Below, piece after piece: positions 15,980 through 23,774 of a stretch of DNA of 64,000 nt; within the stretch, counting starts at the first letter, position 1, and each line of letters opens with the position of its first letter. Under the pieces are notes generated by a model. It had not been told where the DNA came from. It searched no databases and saw only the letters and a program-made list of their open reading frames with translations. Source of the DNA: Methylobacterium sp. E-005 (GTDB taxonomy: Bacteria > Pseudomonadota > Alphaproteobacteria > Rhizobiales > Beijerinckiaceae); NCBI RefSeq assembly GCF_022829725.1, contig NZ_JAKSYG010000256.1:372001-436000 (forward strand), written 5' to 3'. The translations under genes were made by a program, and so were the position numbers.

Positions 15980-16416
15980 GTACCGGTTCCAGCACGCCCA
16001 AGGACGGCCTTCGCGTCGTGCGCGAGAGCGCGCCGTTTCGCGGCAAACAGGGGCACCTCTATCGGCCGGCCATCTCCGCCGAGGCGGTCGGTTCGAAGGC
16101 GCTGCACATGCAGCTCCTGGAGATCCCGCCCGGGGAGCGCGCCCATGCGCACAAACATGAAGCGCATGAGACCGCGATCTACGTCCTGTCGGGGGTGTCG
16201 GGCTGTTTCTGGGGCGAGCGCCTGCAGCATCACGCGATCGCGGGGGCCGGCGAGTTCGTCTACATCGCCGCAGACGTGCCGCACCTGCCCTACAACCGGA
16301 GCCGCACCGAACCGGTCACGGCGGTGATCAGCCGGACCGACCCGAACGAGCAGGAGAGTGTCGTGCTCCTGCCGGAGTTGGAAGCCGGGGTCGATTGGTC
16401 GAAGGCCGAGGCGTAG
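15976..16416 (+). CDS. Cupin-domain protein
   Basis: A 146-residue single-domain cupin. Motif 1 is HAHKHEAHETAIYVLSGVSGCFWG, with three possible metal-binding His and a Glu. Motif 2 is AGEFVYIAADVPHLPYN, with the fourth His. These would hold Fe, Mn or Ni. The substrate cannot be told from sequence; small cupins include dioxygenases, isomerases and sensors. It is the last gene of the DUF779/AhpD-like/cupin run. It converges on the sel1 gene, with only 4 bases between the stops and a short GAGGC/GCCTC hairpin spanning them. Confidence 0.83.
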   Translation: MSTGSSTPKDGLRVVRESAPFRGKQGHLYRPAISAEAVGSKALHMQLLEIPPGERAHAHKHEAHETAIYVLSGVSGCFWGERLQHHAIAGAGEFVYIAADVPHLPYNRSRTEPVTAVISRTDPNEQESVVLLPELEAGVDWSKAEA

Positions 16417-16420
16417 GGCC

Positions 16421-17464
16421 TCAGCGCTGCTCGATCCGCTCGTTGGCAAGCCGCTCGGCGCGGGCGCGCTCCTCGGCGGAGAGTCCGGACAGGGTCTGAT
16501 CCAGCCATGCGTCGGACAGGCCCTGACCCGCGGCGGCGAGGTTCCAGGCTGCGGCCTCGACCGGGTTCTTGGTCACCCCGCGCCCGACCGCGTAGAGCCG
16601 CGCGATGCGATTCTGCGCGATCGCGTTCCCCCGCGAGGCGGCGTGCAGGAAGTAGCGGGCGGCCGAACGCTCGTCCTTGGTGACGCCGTTCCCGTTGAAC
16701 AGCAGGATGGCGTATTCGATCTCGCTGGCCAGATCGCCATTGTCCGCGCCGCGACGGAACAGGGACGCCGCCTTACTGGCATCCTTGGGTACGCCGCGAC
16801 CCTGGAGATAGAGCACGCCAAGGTCGTGCTGTGCCGGGCCGATCTCCGCATCGGCCGCCTTGCGGAACTGCGTAGCCGCGGCCGCCTCGTCGGTTGGGTT
16901 GCCCGTTCCGATCAAGATCAATCCGAGGTTGTAGGCCGCCGTCCCAGAACCATGCGCCGTCGCCTGTTCCAGCCACCGGCGACCGGCCTTCGGATCCTTC
17001 GGCATGCCGCGGCCGTCGAGGGCCATCAGGCCGAGGGACGACATGGCGGCCGCGTCGTTCTGGGCCGCGGCCAAGCGGTACCACTCGGCGGCCTTGACGG
17101 GATCCTGCTTCACCCCGAGGCCCTGATTGTACAACTCGCCCAGCAGCGTCATCGCCGGTGCGTCCTTGGAATTGGCCTCGATGCGCTTGGTCGCCTCCCG
17201 GAAGGCCGTCACGTACTGCCCGCGCTGATACGCACCATAGGCGAGATCCGCCGGCTGGCCGCTGGCGGGCGGGACTGCACCGCGGGTGTAGTTCGGTGTG
17301 TAGGGGCTTGGCAGCTCCGGCATCGGCGACTTGCCGGACCCTGCACCCGGTGAGCCGATCGGCTGGGCCGCGCTTCTCACCGGATCACTCGGGCCCGCGG
17401 CCCAAGCCGGCAAGGCCGACAGCACGCTGACGAGGGCCAGGGCTGAAGGAATTGCCCGCTTCAT
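16421..17464 (-). CDS. Secreted Sel1-like repeat protein
   Basis: A 347-residue protein with a signal peptide (MKRAIPSALALVSVLSALPAWA). A Pro-rich linker is followed by about six Sel1-type TPR repeats, seen as recurring MTLLGELYNQGLGVKQD, MSSLGLMALDGRGMPKD and LGVLYLQGRGVPKD segments. Such alpha-alpha solenoids are protein-binding scaffolds in the periplasm; the partner is unknown. Its ATG overlaps the thiE-like stop, placing it at the end of the gap-pgk-fba-thiE transcript. That is an odd companion for glycolytic enzymes. Confidence 0.88.
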   Translation of the reverse strand: MKRAIPSALALVSVLSALPAWAAGPSDPVRSAAQPIGSPGAGSGKSPMPELPSPYTPNYTRGAVPPASGQPADLAYGAYQRGQYVTAFREATKRIEANSKDAPAMTLLGELYNQGLGVKQDPVKAAEWYRLAAAQNDAAAMSSLGLMALDGRGMPKDPKAGRRWLEQATAHGSGTAAYNLGLILIGTGNPTDEAAAATQFRKAADAEIGPAQHDLGVLYLQGRGVPKDASKAASLFRRGADNGDLASEIEYAILLFNGNGVTKDERSAARYFLHAASRGNAIAQNRIARLYAVGRGVTKNPVEAAAWNLAAAGQGLSDAWLDQTLSGLSAEERARAERLANERIEQR

Positions 17465-18108
17465 CGCGCGGGCACCTGCGCAAGCGCAGCCTGCGCCTGT
17501 CCGACGGCCTCGGGATCGGTCAGCCAGAGCCCGCTTTCGAGCCCGATGAACTCCGCGCCGGTGGCCGCGAGCGCGCCGATCGCGTCGGCACGTGTCGCCA
17601 CGGCGATGCAGGGCGTCTCGAAGATCTCAGCCCACCACGAGACCCGCGCCAGCACCGTCTCGGCGTCGGGCGCCGCGCCGTCCGGGTAGAGGCCGCCGAA
17701 CATCAGGTAATCGACCGACGCCTCGCCGGCCTCCATGGCGGCATGCTTGGTCTCGGTGCCACCGACCCCCAGGATGCGCCCGTCCCGTAACCGGTTCCGA
17801 AGCTCCTTCAGATCGCGGGGCTTGTCGATATGGACGCCATCGGCACCGCCCCGAATCGCCACCGCGGCGAGGTCGCCGGTGAAACCCGGGCAGGCCACCA
17901 CCAGCGCCGCCCCGTGCGGCTGTGCCACCGCTGCCACCTGCTTGACCTGCGCGGTCAGCCCGCGCTCGTCGGTGGCGGCGAGACGCAGGATCACGGCCGC
18001 GACATCGCCGGCATCGCAGGCGGCCCCAAGAGCCGCCACGAAAGCCTCCATGCCGGCCGCGTCGAGGCCGTGCGGCCCGAGCAGGGCGAGACGCGTATCG
18101 TTACTCAT
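17461..18108 (-). CDS. Thiamine-phosphate synthase family protein (ThiE/TenI-like)
   Basis: A 215-residue TIM-barrel protein of the TMP synthase superfamily, starting at the ATG at 18108; the frame is open a little further into fba. ThiE joins the thiazole and pyrimidine halves of thiamine. The barrel signatures GADGVHIDKP and DYLMFGGLYPDGAAPD are present, but several canonical ThiE residues are not clear. In particular, the usual GQ-D segment reads as VHIDKP. It may therefore be TenI-like or a divergent ThiE. It sits 19 bases after fba and overlaps the sel1 start, so it belongs to the same operon. Confidence 0.75.
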   Translation of the reverse strand: MSNDTRLALLGPHGLDAAGMEAFVAALGAACDAGDVAAVILRLAATDERGLTAQVKQVAAVAQPHGAALVVACPGFTGDLAAVAIRGGADGVHIDKPRDLKELRNRLRDGRILGVGGTETKHAAMEAGEASVDYLMFGGLYPDGAAPDAETVLARVSWWAEIFETPCIAVATRADAIGALAATGAEFIGLESGLWLTDPEAVGQAQAALAQVPAR

Positions 18109-18127
18109 CGCGGCGGCCTGTCTGCGC

Positions 18128-19198
18128 TCAGCGCGCGCCGATCTTCGGATCGAGCGCACCGCTGGCGTAGCGCTTGGCCATCTCGGCCACCGAGATCGGA
18201 CGGATCTTCGAGCCCTTGCCGGCCGTCCCGAATTCCTCGAAGCGCTGCTTGCAGAGCTTCGTCATCGCTTCCATGGCGGGCTTCAGGTACTTGCGCGGGT
18301 CGAATTCCGATGGGTTCTCGGTCAGCACCTTCCGGATCTGCCCGGTCATCGCCATCCGGTTGTCGGTATCGATGTTGATCTTGCGCACACCGTGCTTGAT
18401 GCCGCGCTGGATCTCCTCGACCGGCACGCCCCAGGTCGGCTTCATCTGGCCGCCATACTGGTTGATGATGTCCTGGAGATCCTGCGGCACCGAGGAGGAG
18501 CCGTGCATGACGAGGTGCGTCGTCGGCAGGCGGCGATGGATCTCCTCGATCACGTTCATCGCCAGCACCTCGCCATCGGGCTGGCGGGTGAACTTGTACG
18601 CGCCGTGGCTGGTGCCCATCGCCACCGCCAGCGCATCGACCTTGGTGGCTTCCACGAACTTCACCGCCTCGTCCGGATCGGTCAGGAGCTGGTCGTGGCT
18701 CAGGGTCCCCTCGGCGCCGTGGCCGTCCTCGGCCTCGCCCTGACCGCTTTCCAGCGAGCCCAGCACGCCGAGTTCGCCCTCGACGGACACGCCGGCCCAA
18801 TGCGCCATCTTGGTGACGTTCCGGGTGATCTCGACATTGTAGTTGTAGTCGGCCGGCGTCTTCCCATCGGCCTTCAGCGAGCCGTCCATCATCACCGAGG
18901 TGAAGCCGTACTGGATCGCGGTGGCGCAGGTGGCCTCGTTATTACCGTGGTCGAGGTGCATGCAGACGGGGATGTGCGGGTAGATCTCGACCAGGCCGTC
19001 GATCAGCTTGGCCAGCACGATGTCGTTGGCATAGGCGCGGGCGCCGCGGCTCGCCTGGAGGATCACCGGGGAATCGGTGGCGTCGGCGGCCGCCATGATG
19101 GCGAGCCCCTGTTCCATGTTGTTCAGGTTGAAGGCGGGCACGCCGTATTCGTGTTCGGCGGCGTGATCCAGGAGCTGTCGAAGGGTGATGCGTGCCAT
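18128..19198 (-). CDS. fba: Fructose-bisphosphate aldolase, class II (Calvin-cycle subtype)
   Basis: It cleaves fructose-1,6-bisphosphate to two triose phosphates, or makes it in gluconeogenesis and related cycles, with a Zn2+ ion in the cytoplasm. The 356-residue length and sequence fit the class IIA/Calvin-type aldolases. The zinc-binding CMHLDHGNN, SVMMDGS, VEGELGVLGSLESGQGE, the AMGTSHGAYKF His and VMHGSSSVP, and the phosphate-binding INIDTDNR, are all visible. It lies downstream of gap, pgk and a small coiled-coil gene on the same strand. Confidence 0.96.
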   Translation of the reverse strand: MARITLRQLLDHAAEHEYGVPAFNLNNMEQGLAIMAAADATDSPVILQASRGARAYANDIVLAKLIDGLVEIYPHIPVCMHLDHGNNEATCATAIQYGFTSVMMDGSLKADGKTPADYNYNVEITRNVTKMAHWAGVSVEGELGVLGSLESGQGEAEDGHGAEGTLSHDQLLTDPDEAVKFVEATKVDALAVAMGTSHGAYKFTRQPDGEVLAMNVIEEIHRRLPTTHLVMHGSSSVPQDLQDIINQYGGQMKPTWGVPVEEIQRGIKHGVRKINIDTDNRMAMTGQIRKVLTENPSEFDPRKYLKPAMEAMTKLCKQRFEEFGTAGKGSKIRPISVAEMAKRYASGALDPKIGAR

Positions 19199-19350
19199 CG
19201 TGACTGTCTTCCCGTTTGCCGTTTGGTGGTCAGCCCGATCGCCGACGGCGATTTGAAGCTCTCAGTCAGCTTCTATAGCGCCGTCAGGCTGAGAGCTTTG
19301 CGTCAAAGTGCTAATCGTTACCGCGCAGAGCAATTGTCCAGTGAAAAAAA

Positions 19351-19596
19351 TCAGGCGATCCTGCTCTCGAACGCTGCGACACGCTCCTCGACCTCGCCCA
19401 CCCGTGCGTCGAAATCACCGGCCGTGGCCCGCATCATCACGAGCATACCGGCGGCGTTTCGCCGATCCTTCGGCAAGCCAGCCGCGAGGCTGTCGAACCG
19501 AGCTCCGGTCTCGGCGCGCAACGCTGTCGTGTCCGAGCGAAGCTGCGCAAGGCTCGCCTGAATGCCCTTCAGGATCTCGATCGTCGCGTTCTCCAT
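19351..19596 (-). CDS. Small coiled-coil protein between pgk and fba
   Basis: An 81-residue protein from the ATG at 19596; the longer frame to 19743 overlaps the end of pgk. It opens with MENATIEILKGIQASLAQLRSD and continues in heptads with L/I/V/A at a and d positions (LRAETGARFDSLAAGL, VGEVEERVAAFES), so it is probably an extended dimeric coiled coil. No enzyme motif was seen. It resembles in style the coiled-coil membrane protein between gap and pgk. It lies inside the glycolytic gene cluster, 93 bases after pgk and 152 before fba. Function unknown. Confidence 0.7.
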   Translation of the reverse strand: MENATIEILKGIQASLAQLRSDTTALRAETGARFDSLAAGLPKDRRNAAGMLVMMRATAGDFDARVGEVEERVAAFESRIA

Positions 19597-19688
19597 GATG
19601 TCACCGATCGGCTCGGCCCCCCGGCTGTTTGATGGCCGGGAGTATAGATGGGATGGCGGACCCTGGGGAGGAGAGCGGCGCGCCGCGC

Positions 19689-20891
19689 TCAGCCCTTTGC
19701 TCGCAGGGCCTCGACGCCCGGCAGGGCCTTGCCCTCCAGCCATTCGAGGAAGGCGCCACCCGCGGTGGAAACGTAGGTGAAATCCTGCGCTACGCCAGCG
19801 TGGTTGAGGGCCGCGACCGTGTCACCGCCGCCCGCCACCGAGACCAGCTGCCCGGCCTTCGTCCGCGACGCCGCGTGCTTGGCGGCGGCAACCGTGGCGG
19901 CGTCGAACGGGGCCAGCTCGAACGCACCCAGCGGGCCGTTCCAGACCAGCGTCTTCGCACCATCAATGGCCCCGTTGATCTCGGCGACCGAGCGCGGCCC
20001 GGCATCGAGGATCAGGCTGGTATCCGGTACGGAATCCACCGGCACGGTCTCGTGCGGCGCCTGCGCCCTGAACTCGGTTGCCGCCACCGCGTCCACCGGC
20101 AGAATGATCCGGCAGCCGGCCTTCTCGGCGGCGGACAGGATGCGGGTGGCGGTCTCGGCGAGGTCCTTCTCGCACAGCGACTTGCCGACGGCCTTACCCT
20201 GCGCGTGCAAGAAGGTGTTGGCCATGCCGCCGCCGATCACCAGCATGTCGACCTTGGCGACGAGGTTTTCGAGGAGGTCGATCTTGGACGACACCTTGGC
20301 GCCGCCGACCAGCGCGATAACCGGGCGCTGCGGCGATTCCAGCCCCTTGGTCAGGGCGTCGAGTTCGGCCTGCATCTCGCGTCCGGCATAGGCCGGCAGG
20401 CGGTGCGCCAGACCCTCCGTGGAGGCGTGGGCGCGGTGTGCCGCCGAGAAGGCTTCGTTGACATAGACGTCGCCGTTCGCCGCGAGGGCGTCGGCGAAGG
20501 CTGCCTCGTTCTTCTCCTCGCCGGCGTGGAAGCGGGTGTTCTCCAAGAGGAGAACGTCGCCGTCCGTCAGCGCCGCCACCGCCTTCGCGGCCTCCTCGCC
20601 GATGCAGTCGGGCGCGAACGCGACCGGGCGCCCGAGCGCCTGCCCGAGCGCCGGCACCACCGGCGCCAGGGAGTCCTTCGGCTCGCGCTTGCCCTTCGGT
20701 CGCCCGAAATGCGCCAGCAGGATCACCTTCGCGCCCTGCTCGGCGACTTCGCGGATCGTCGGCGCCACGCGCGCGATGCGGGTCGCGTCGGTGACGCGCC
20801 CACTCTCCATGGGCACGTTGAGATCGACGCGCATCAGAACCCGCTTACCCTTCAGGGAGCCGGCATCGTCGAGGGTGCGGAAGGCGCTCAT
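19689..20891 (-). CDS. pgk: Phosphoglycerate kinase
   Basis: It interconverts 1,3-bisphosphoglycerate + ADP and 3-phosphoglycerate + ATP. The 400-residue length is standard for bacteria. The signature RVDLNVPMESGRVTD, the substrate loop LLAHFGRPKG, YVNEAFSAAHRAHAS, GGAKVSSKIDLLENL and the ATP-site VWNGPLGAFE and GGGDTVAAL are all present. It lies between a coiled-coil membrane protein gene 23 bases upstream and a second coiled-coil gene downstream, all on the minus strand with gap and fba. Confidence 0.97.
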   Translation of the reverse strand: MSAFRTLDDAGSLKGKRVLMRVDLNVPMESGRVTDATRIARVAPTIREVAEQGAKVILLAHFGRPKGKREPKDSLAPVVPALGQALGRPVAFAPDCIGEEAAKAVAALTDGDVLLLENTRFHAGEEKNEAAFADALAANGDVYVNEAFSAAHRAHASTEGLAHRLPAYAGREMQAELDALTKGLESPQRPVIALVGGAKVSSKIDLLENLVAKVDMLVIGGGMANTFLHAQGKAVGKSLCEKDLAETATRILSAAEKAGCRIILPVDAVAATEFRAQAPHETVPVDSVPDTSLILDAGPRSVAEINGAIDGAKTLVWNGPLGAFELAPFDAATVAAAKHAASRTKAGQLVSVAGGGDTVAALNHAGVAQDFTYVSTAGGAFLEWLEGKALPGVEALRAKG

Positions 20892-20914
20892 GCGGTCCTG
20901 TATCGGTCGGTGGA

Positions 20915-21361
20915 TTATTGGACGGTCGTTCCGATCGCGGCCGGCTGCGGCAGGAGCCGAACGAGATTCAGCCGCTCAACCGCGACCATCAGCACGACGG
21001 TCAGAATGGCGGTGATCACGGCCGTCAGGACCAAAGCGCCGGTCCCCGGAAGCCGACGTGTCCGCTCCGAGATCCCGCGCATCTCCGCCCGCAGGGCCGC
21101 CAGATCGGACTGCCGAGCGGATTCGTTCATCCGGCTGGTGGCGTTCTCGACCTTGTCCTCGACCCGAGACAGTAGTGCCTCGGAGCGGGCATACTTGTCT
21201 TCGATCCGAGAACACTTGTCCTCGATCCGCGCAAGCTGATCGAAGAGCTGGTTGGCCGGAAGTGCGTGGGACGGGTTAGCGGCGGCCGGCTGCGGAGCCG
21301 GAAGCGGAGCGGGCGGCACGGTATTCGGTGCGGTCGACGGGGCCTGCGAAGCGTCGGTCAT
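20915..21361 (-). CDS. C-terminally anchored coiled-coil membrane protein between gap and pgk
   Basis: A 148-residue protein of unknown family. The N-terminal 40 residues are Pro/Ala-rich. Then comes a regular coiled coil built of near-identical heptads (RIEDKCS, RIEDKYA, RSEALLS, RVEDKVE), a charged segment, and one strong helix, GALVLTAVITAILTVVLMVAV. A short tail ends the protein. The heptads are encoded by visible 21-bp repeats. It would be a single-pass membrane protein with a cytoplasmic or periplasmic rod. Its place between gap and pgk, 23 bases before pgk, implies co-expression with glycolysis. Confidence 0.72.
   Translation of the reverse strand: MTDASQAPSTAPNTVPPAPLPAPQPAAANPSHALPANQLFDQLARIEDKCSRIEDKYARSEALLSRVEDKVENATSRMNESARQSDLAALRAEMRGISERTRRLPGTGALVLTAVITAILTVVLMVAVERLNLVRLLPQPAAIGTTVQ
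21152..21231 (-). repeat. Heptad-encoding direct repeats
   Basis: CTTGTCNTCGANCCG-type units begin at 21152, 21194 and 21215, spaced 42 and 21 bases. They lie in frame within the coiled-coil gene and suggest growth of the coiled coil by duplication of 7-residue units. Confidence 0.75.
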
Positions 21362-21391
21362 CCCTGGCGAGTTCCCGGTTCGTGGTGAGGC

Positions 21392-21437
21392 CGCCCGATC
21401 GGGCGAACGGCCGCCGTCCTGTCACGGGACGGCGGCC
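21392..21437 (-). terminator. Double hairpin after gap
   Basis: A perfect 11-bp stem, GGCCGCCGTCC (21409-21419) with GGACGGCGGCC (21427-21437), is followed on the minus strand by the 14-bp palindrome CGCCCGATCGGGCG at 21392-21405. No T-run is present. It may partly end or process the transcript between gap and the coiled-coil/pgk genes, allowing gap to be expressed more highly. Confidence 0.6.
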
Positions 21438-21451
21438 CTCCGCAACCCGAT

Positions 21452-22456
21452 TCAGATGAGTTTGGCCATCGCCACGGCGGTGTCGGCCATGCGGTTCGAG
21501 AAGCCCCACTCGTTGTCGTACCAAGCCAGGATGCGCACGAAGGTGCCGTCCATGACCTTGGTCTGGTCGAGGTGGAAGGTCGACGAATGCGGGTCGTGGT
21601 TGAAGTCGATCGAGACGTTCGGCTGGTCGGTCACGCCGAGCACGCCCTTGAGCGGGCCGGAAGCGGCGGCCTTGATGGCGTCGTTGATCTCCTGGACCGA
21701 GGTCGCGCGCTTGGCCGTGAACACGAGGTCCACCGCCGAGACATTCGGGGTCGGCACGCGGATCGACGTCCCGTCGAGCTTACCCTTCAACTCCGGCAGC
21801 ACGAGGCCCACGGCCTTGGCGGCGCCCGTCGTGGTCGGGATCATCGAGAGCGCCGCGGCGCGGGCCCGGTAGAGATCCTTGTGCATCTGGTCCAGCGACG
21901 GCTGGTCGTTGGTGTAGGAATGGATCGTGGTCATGAAGCCGCGCTCGATACCCACGGCCTCGTTCAGCACCTTCGCCACCGGGGCGAGGCAGTTGGTGGT
22001 GCACGAGGCGTTCGAGACAACGAGGTGCTCGGCCGTCAGCTTGTCGTGATTCACGCCGTAGACCACCGTGAGGTCGGCCCCGTCGGCGGGCGCCGAGACG
22101 AGGACACGCTTGGCGCCGGCGTCGAGATGGGCCTTGGCCTTGTCCTTCGAGGTGAAGATACCGGTGCATTCGAGCGCGATGTCGACGCCGAGATCGCGGT
22201 GCGGCAGCTCGGCCGGGTTGCGCACGGCGGTGACCTTGATGCGCTTGCCATTCACCACCAGGAACTCGCCGTCGACCGCGACCTCACCGGGGAACCGGCC
22301 ATGCACGGAGTCGTAGCGGAGCAGGTGGGCGTTGGTCTCCACCGGACCGAGATCGTTGATCGCCACGACCTCGATATCGCTGCGGCCAGCTTCCGCGATC
22401 GCGCGCAGGACATTGCGGCCGATGCGTCCGAACCCGTTGATGGCAACCTTCGTCAC
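21452..22456 (-). CDS. gap: Glyceraldehyde-3-phosphate dehydrogenase
   Basis: It catalyses reversible oxidative phosphorylation of glyceraldehyde-3-phosphate to 1,3-bisphosphoglycerate. The 334-residue protein has the dinucleotide fold AINGFGRIGRNVLRAI, the loop VVAINDLG, the catalytic SNASCTTNCLAP with Cys152, the HSYTNDQPSLD segment and the C-terminal WYDNEWGFSNRM. Coenzyme preference is not settled by these motifs. It is the first gene of the minus-strand gap-pgk-fba cluster and is separated from the next gene by a double hairpin. Confidence 0.97.
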   Translation of the reverse strand: MTKVAINGFGRIGRNVLRAIAEAGRSDIEVVAINDLGPVETNAHLLRYDSVHGRFPGEVAVDGEFLVVNGKRIKVTAVRNPAELPHRDLGVDIALECTGIFTSKDKAKAHLDAGAKRVLVSAPADGADLTVVYGVNHDKLTAEHLVVSNASCTTNCLAPVAKVLNEAVGIERGFMTTIHSYTNDQPSLDQMHKDLYRARAAALSMIPTTTGAAKAVGLVLPELKGKLDGTSIRVPTPNVSAVDLVFTAKRATSVQEINDAIKAAASGPLKGVLGVTDQPNVSIDFNHDPHSSTFHLDQTKVMDGTFVRILAWYDNEWGFSNRMADTAVAMAKLI

Positions 22457-22902
22457 GGCGTCACTCCTTCCTGATGCGGCCTACAACCGCGCATCACCGC
22501 GCAAGGCTTGCGGCGGATCCCGACGTCCCGACCCCATGGCGCGCAGATTTCGATCATGCGGATTTGGTCGGGCCGGCTTGAACCAGCGATGAACCGGGCT
22601 CGGAGAGTCCGGGCCTCGCGACCCGCGACCATCGGTGCGGGCCGAGGCCTTAGAACCGTCACGAGCCGGCGATCCCGGCTAGTCGCGCGCAGCCCCTTTT
22701 CGGGAGCGCGCGGCTGTCTAGCATGGCGCCCCGACCTGTCAAACGCATTGCGGTGACAAAGACCTTCGATTCATCGACCAATAAACAGGGAACGTCGCGC
22801 TTGATTTGCCGGGGTGCGCGATCCGGGCATCGGAGGTTATTTTGCGCTGGAATTCCGCCAGCATTCGACGGAAAGCTTGGCGCTCGGAACGGACGAAAGA
22901 TC
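22457..22902. other. Divergent intergenic region between gap and the DUF4164 gene
   Basis: No gene found. It must contain promoters for both directions. GC-rich self-complementary segments lie near 22660-22730 (a GCGCGC pair around CCCCTTTTCGGG). A GCTGG/CCAGC dyad is at 22846-22862. No clear -35/-10 pair or known regulator site was recognised. Confidence 0.35.
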
Positions 22903-23187
22903 ATGGCCGACGAGACCGAACCCAGCGTGATCGACGAGGCGCTCGCCCGTCTGGAGGCGGCGGTGAACCGCATGGATGCCGTCGTGCAGCATCGCCTGGA
23001 TGTCGCCGCCCAGCCGGATGACCGCGACGCCGAACTCGCCTTGATGGACGAGGATCGCGCCCGGCTCGCCGCCGCCCTCGACGCGGCCAGCGCCCGGCTC
23101 GCGGAGGTCACCGCCACGACCGGCGAGGTCGGGCACCGTCTCGATCGTGCGATCGAGACCGTCCAGGACGTCCTCGGGCGGGCCTGA
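22903..23187 (+). CDS. DUF4164 family coiled-coil protein
   Basis: A 94-residue cytoplasmic protein from the ATG at 22903. The upstream in-frame codons lack conservation. It is helical throughout, with hydrophobic heptads (IDEALARLEAAVNRMDAVVQHRL, ARLAAALDAASARLAEV, VGHRLDRAIETVQDVLG). This matches the short DUF4164 proteins that sit just upstream of zapA in many Hyphomicrobiales. The conserved neighbour suggests a link to the divisome, but no function is established. zapA starts about 40 bases downstream. Confidence 0.83.
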   Translation: MADETEPSVIDEALARLEAAVNRMDAVVQHRLDVAAQPDDRDAELALMDEDRARLAAALDAASARLAEVTATTGEVGHRLDRAIETVQDVLGRA

Positions 23188-23225
23188 TCGGGTCGTCCAT
23201 CCCTCGGAGCTTTCCGGAGCCGCCC

Positions 23226-23594
23226 TTGCCGCAGATCAACGTGACCATCGACGGCCGCAATTACCGCATGGCCTGCGGTGAGGGCGAGGAGGCGCATCTC
23301 ACCGAGCTCGCCGCGAGCCTCGACGGGCGCATCGGCGAGATGCGCAAGAGTTTCGGCGAGATCGGCGATATGCGCCTGCAGGTGATGGCGTCGCTGACGA
23401 TCGCGGATGAACTGGCGGAGCTGCGCCGGCGGTTGGCCGGGCTGGAAGCGGAAGTCGCAACGCTGCGTACCGCCGCTGCGGCGGCCGAGCGGGCGCGCAC
23501 GGAGGATGCAGAACGGGCCGCGGCGGGCATGGGCCGCGCGGCCGACCGGATCGGCAAGATGGCGGAGGCGCTGGGTGGAATGTCGCGGGGCTGA
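23226..23594 (+). CDS. zapA: Cell division protein ZapA
   Basis: ZapA bundles FtsZ filaments and stabilises the Z-ring. The 122-residue product begins with a TTG codon at 23226 (first residues MPQINVTIDGRNYRMAC), the usual ZapA N-terminal strand. The globular head continues through EEAHLTELAASLDGRIGEM. A long C-terminal coiled coil with LRRRLAGLEAEVATLR drives dimer and tetramer formation. It follows the DUF4164 gene on the same strand, as in other alphaproteobacteria. No 6S RNA, which often lies downstream in relatives, was recognised. Confidence 0.9.
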   Translation: MPQINVTIDGRNYRMACGEGEEAHLTELAASLDGRIGEMRKSFGEIGDMRLQVMASLTIADELAELRRRLAGLEAEVATLRTAAAAAERARTEDAERAAAGMGRAADRIGKMAEALGGMSRG

Positions 23595-23774
23595 CAGGCC
23601 GGCCTGCCCCCTGACCGTCGCGTTCCACTCGATCGAGCTGTCCCACCGTATGCATGACCGCCGGCCACAAGCGGCGCAGCAATTACGGTGACCGTGACCC
23701 TCGCATCGCCACATCTGAGCAGGCCGACCGCCCCGCTCCGAAGCAGGCGTGCGACGACCACCGGTCATCCATCG

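Noticed and set aside
23595..23774. Possible 6S RNA gene downstream of zapA
   Set aside because: 6S RNA often lies here in relatives, but no convincing closing stem and open bubble could be traced in the sequence. A covariance-model search would decide.
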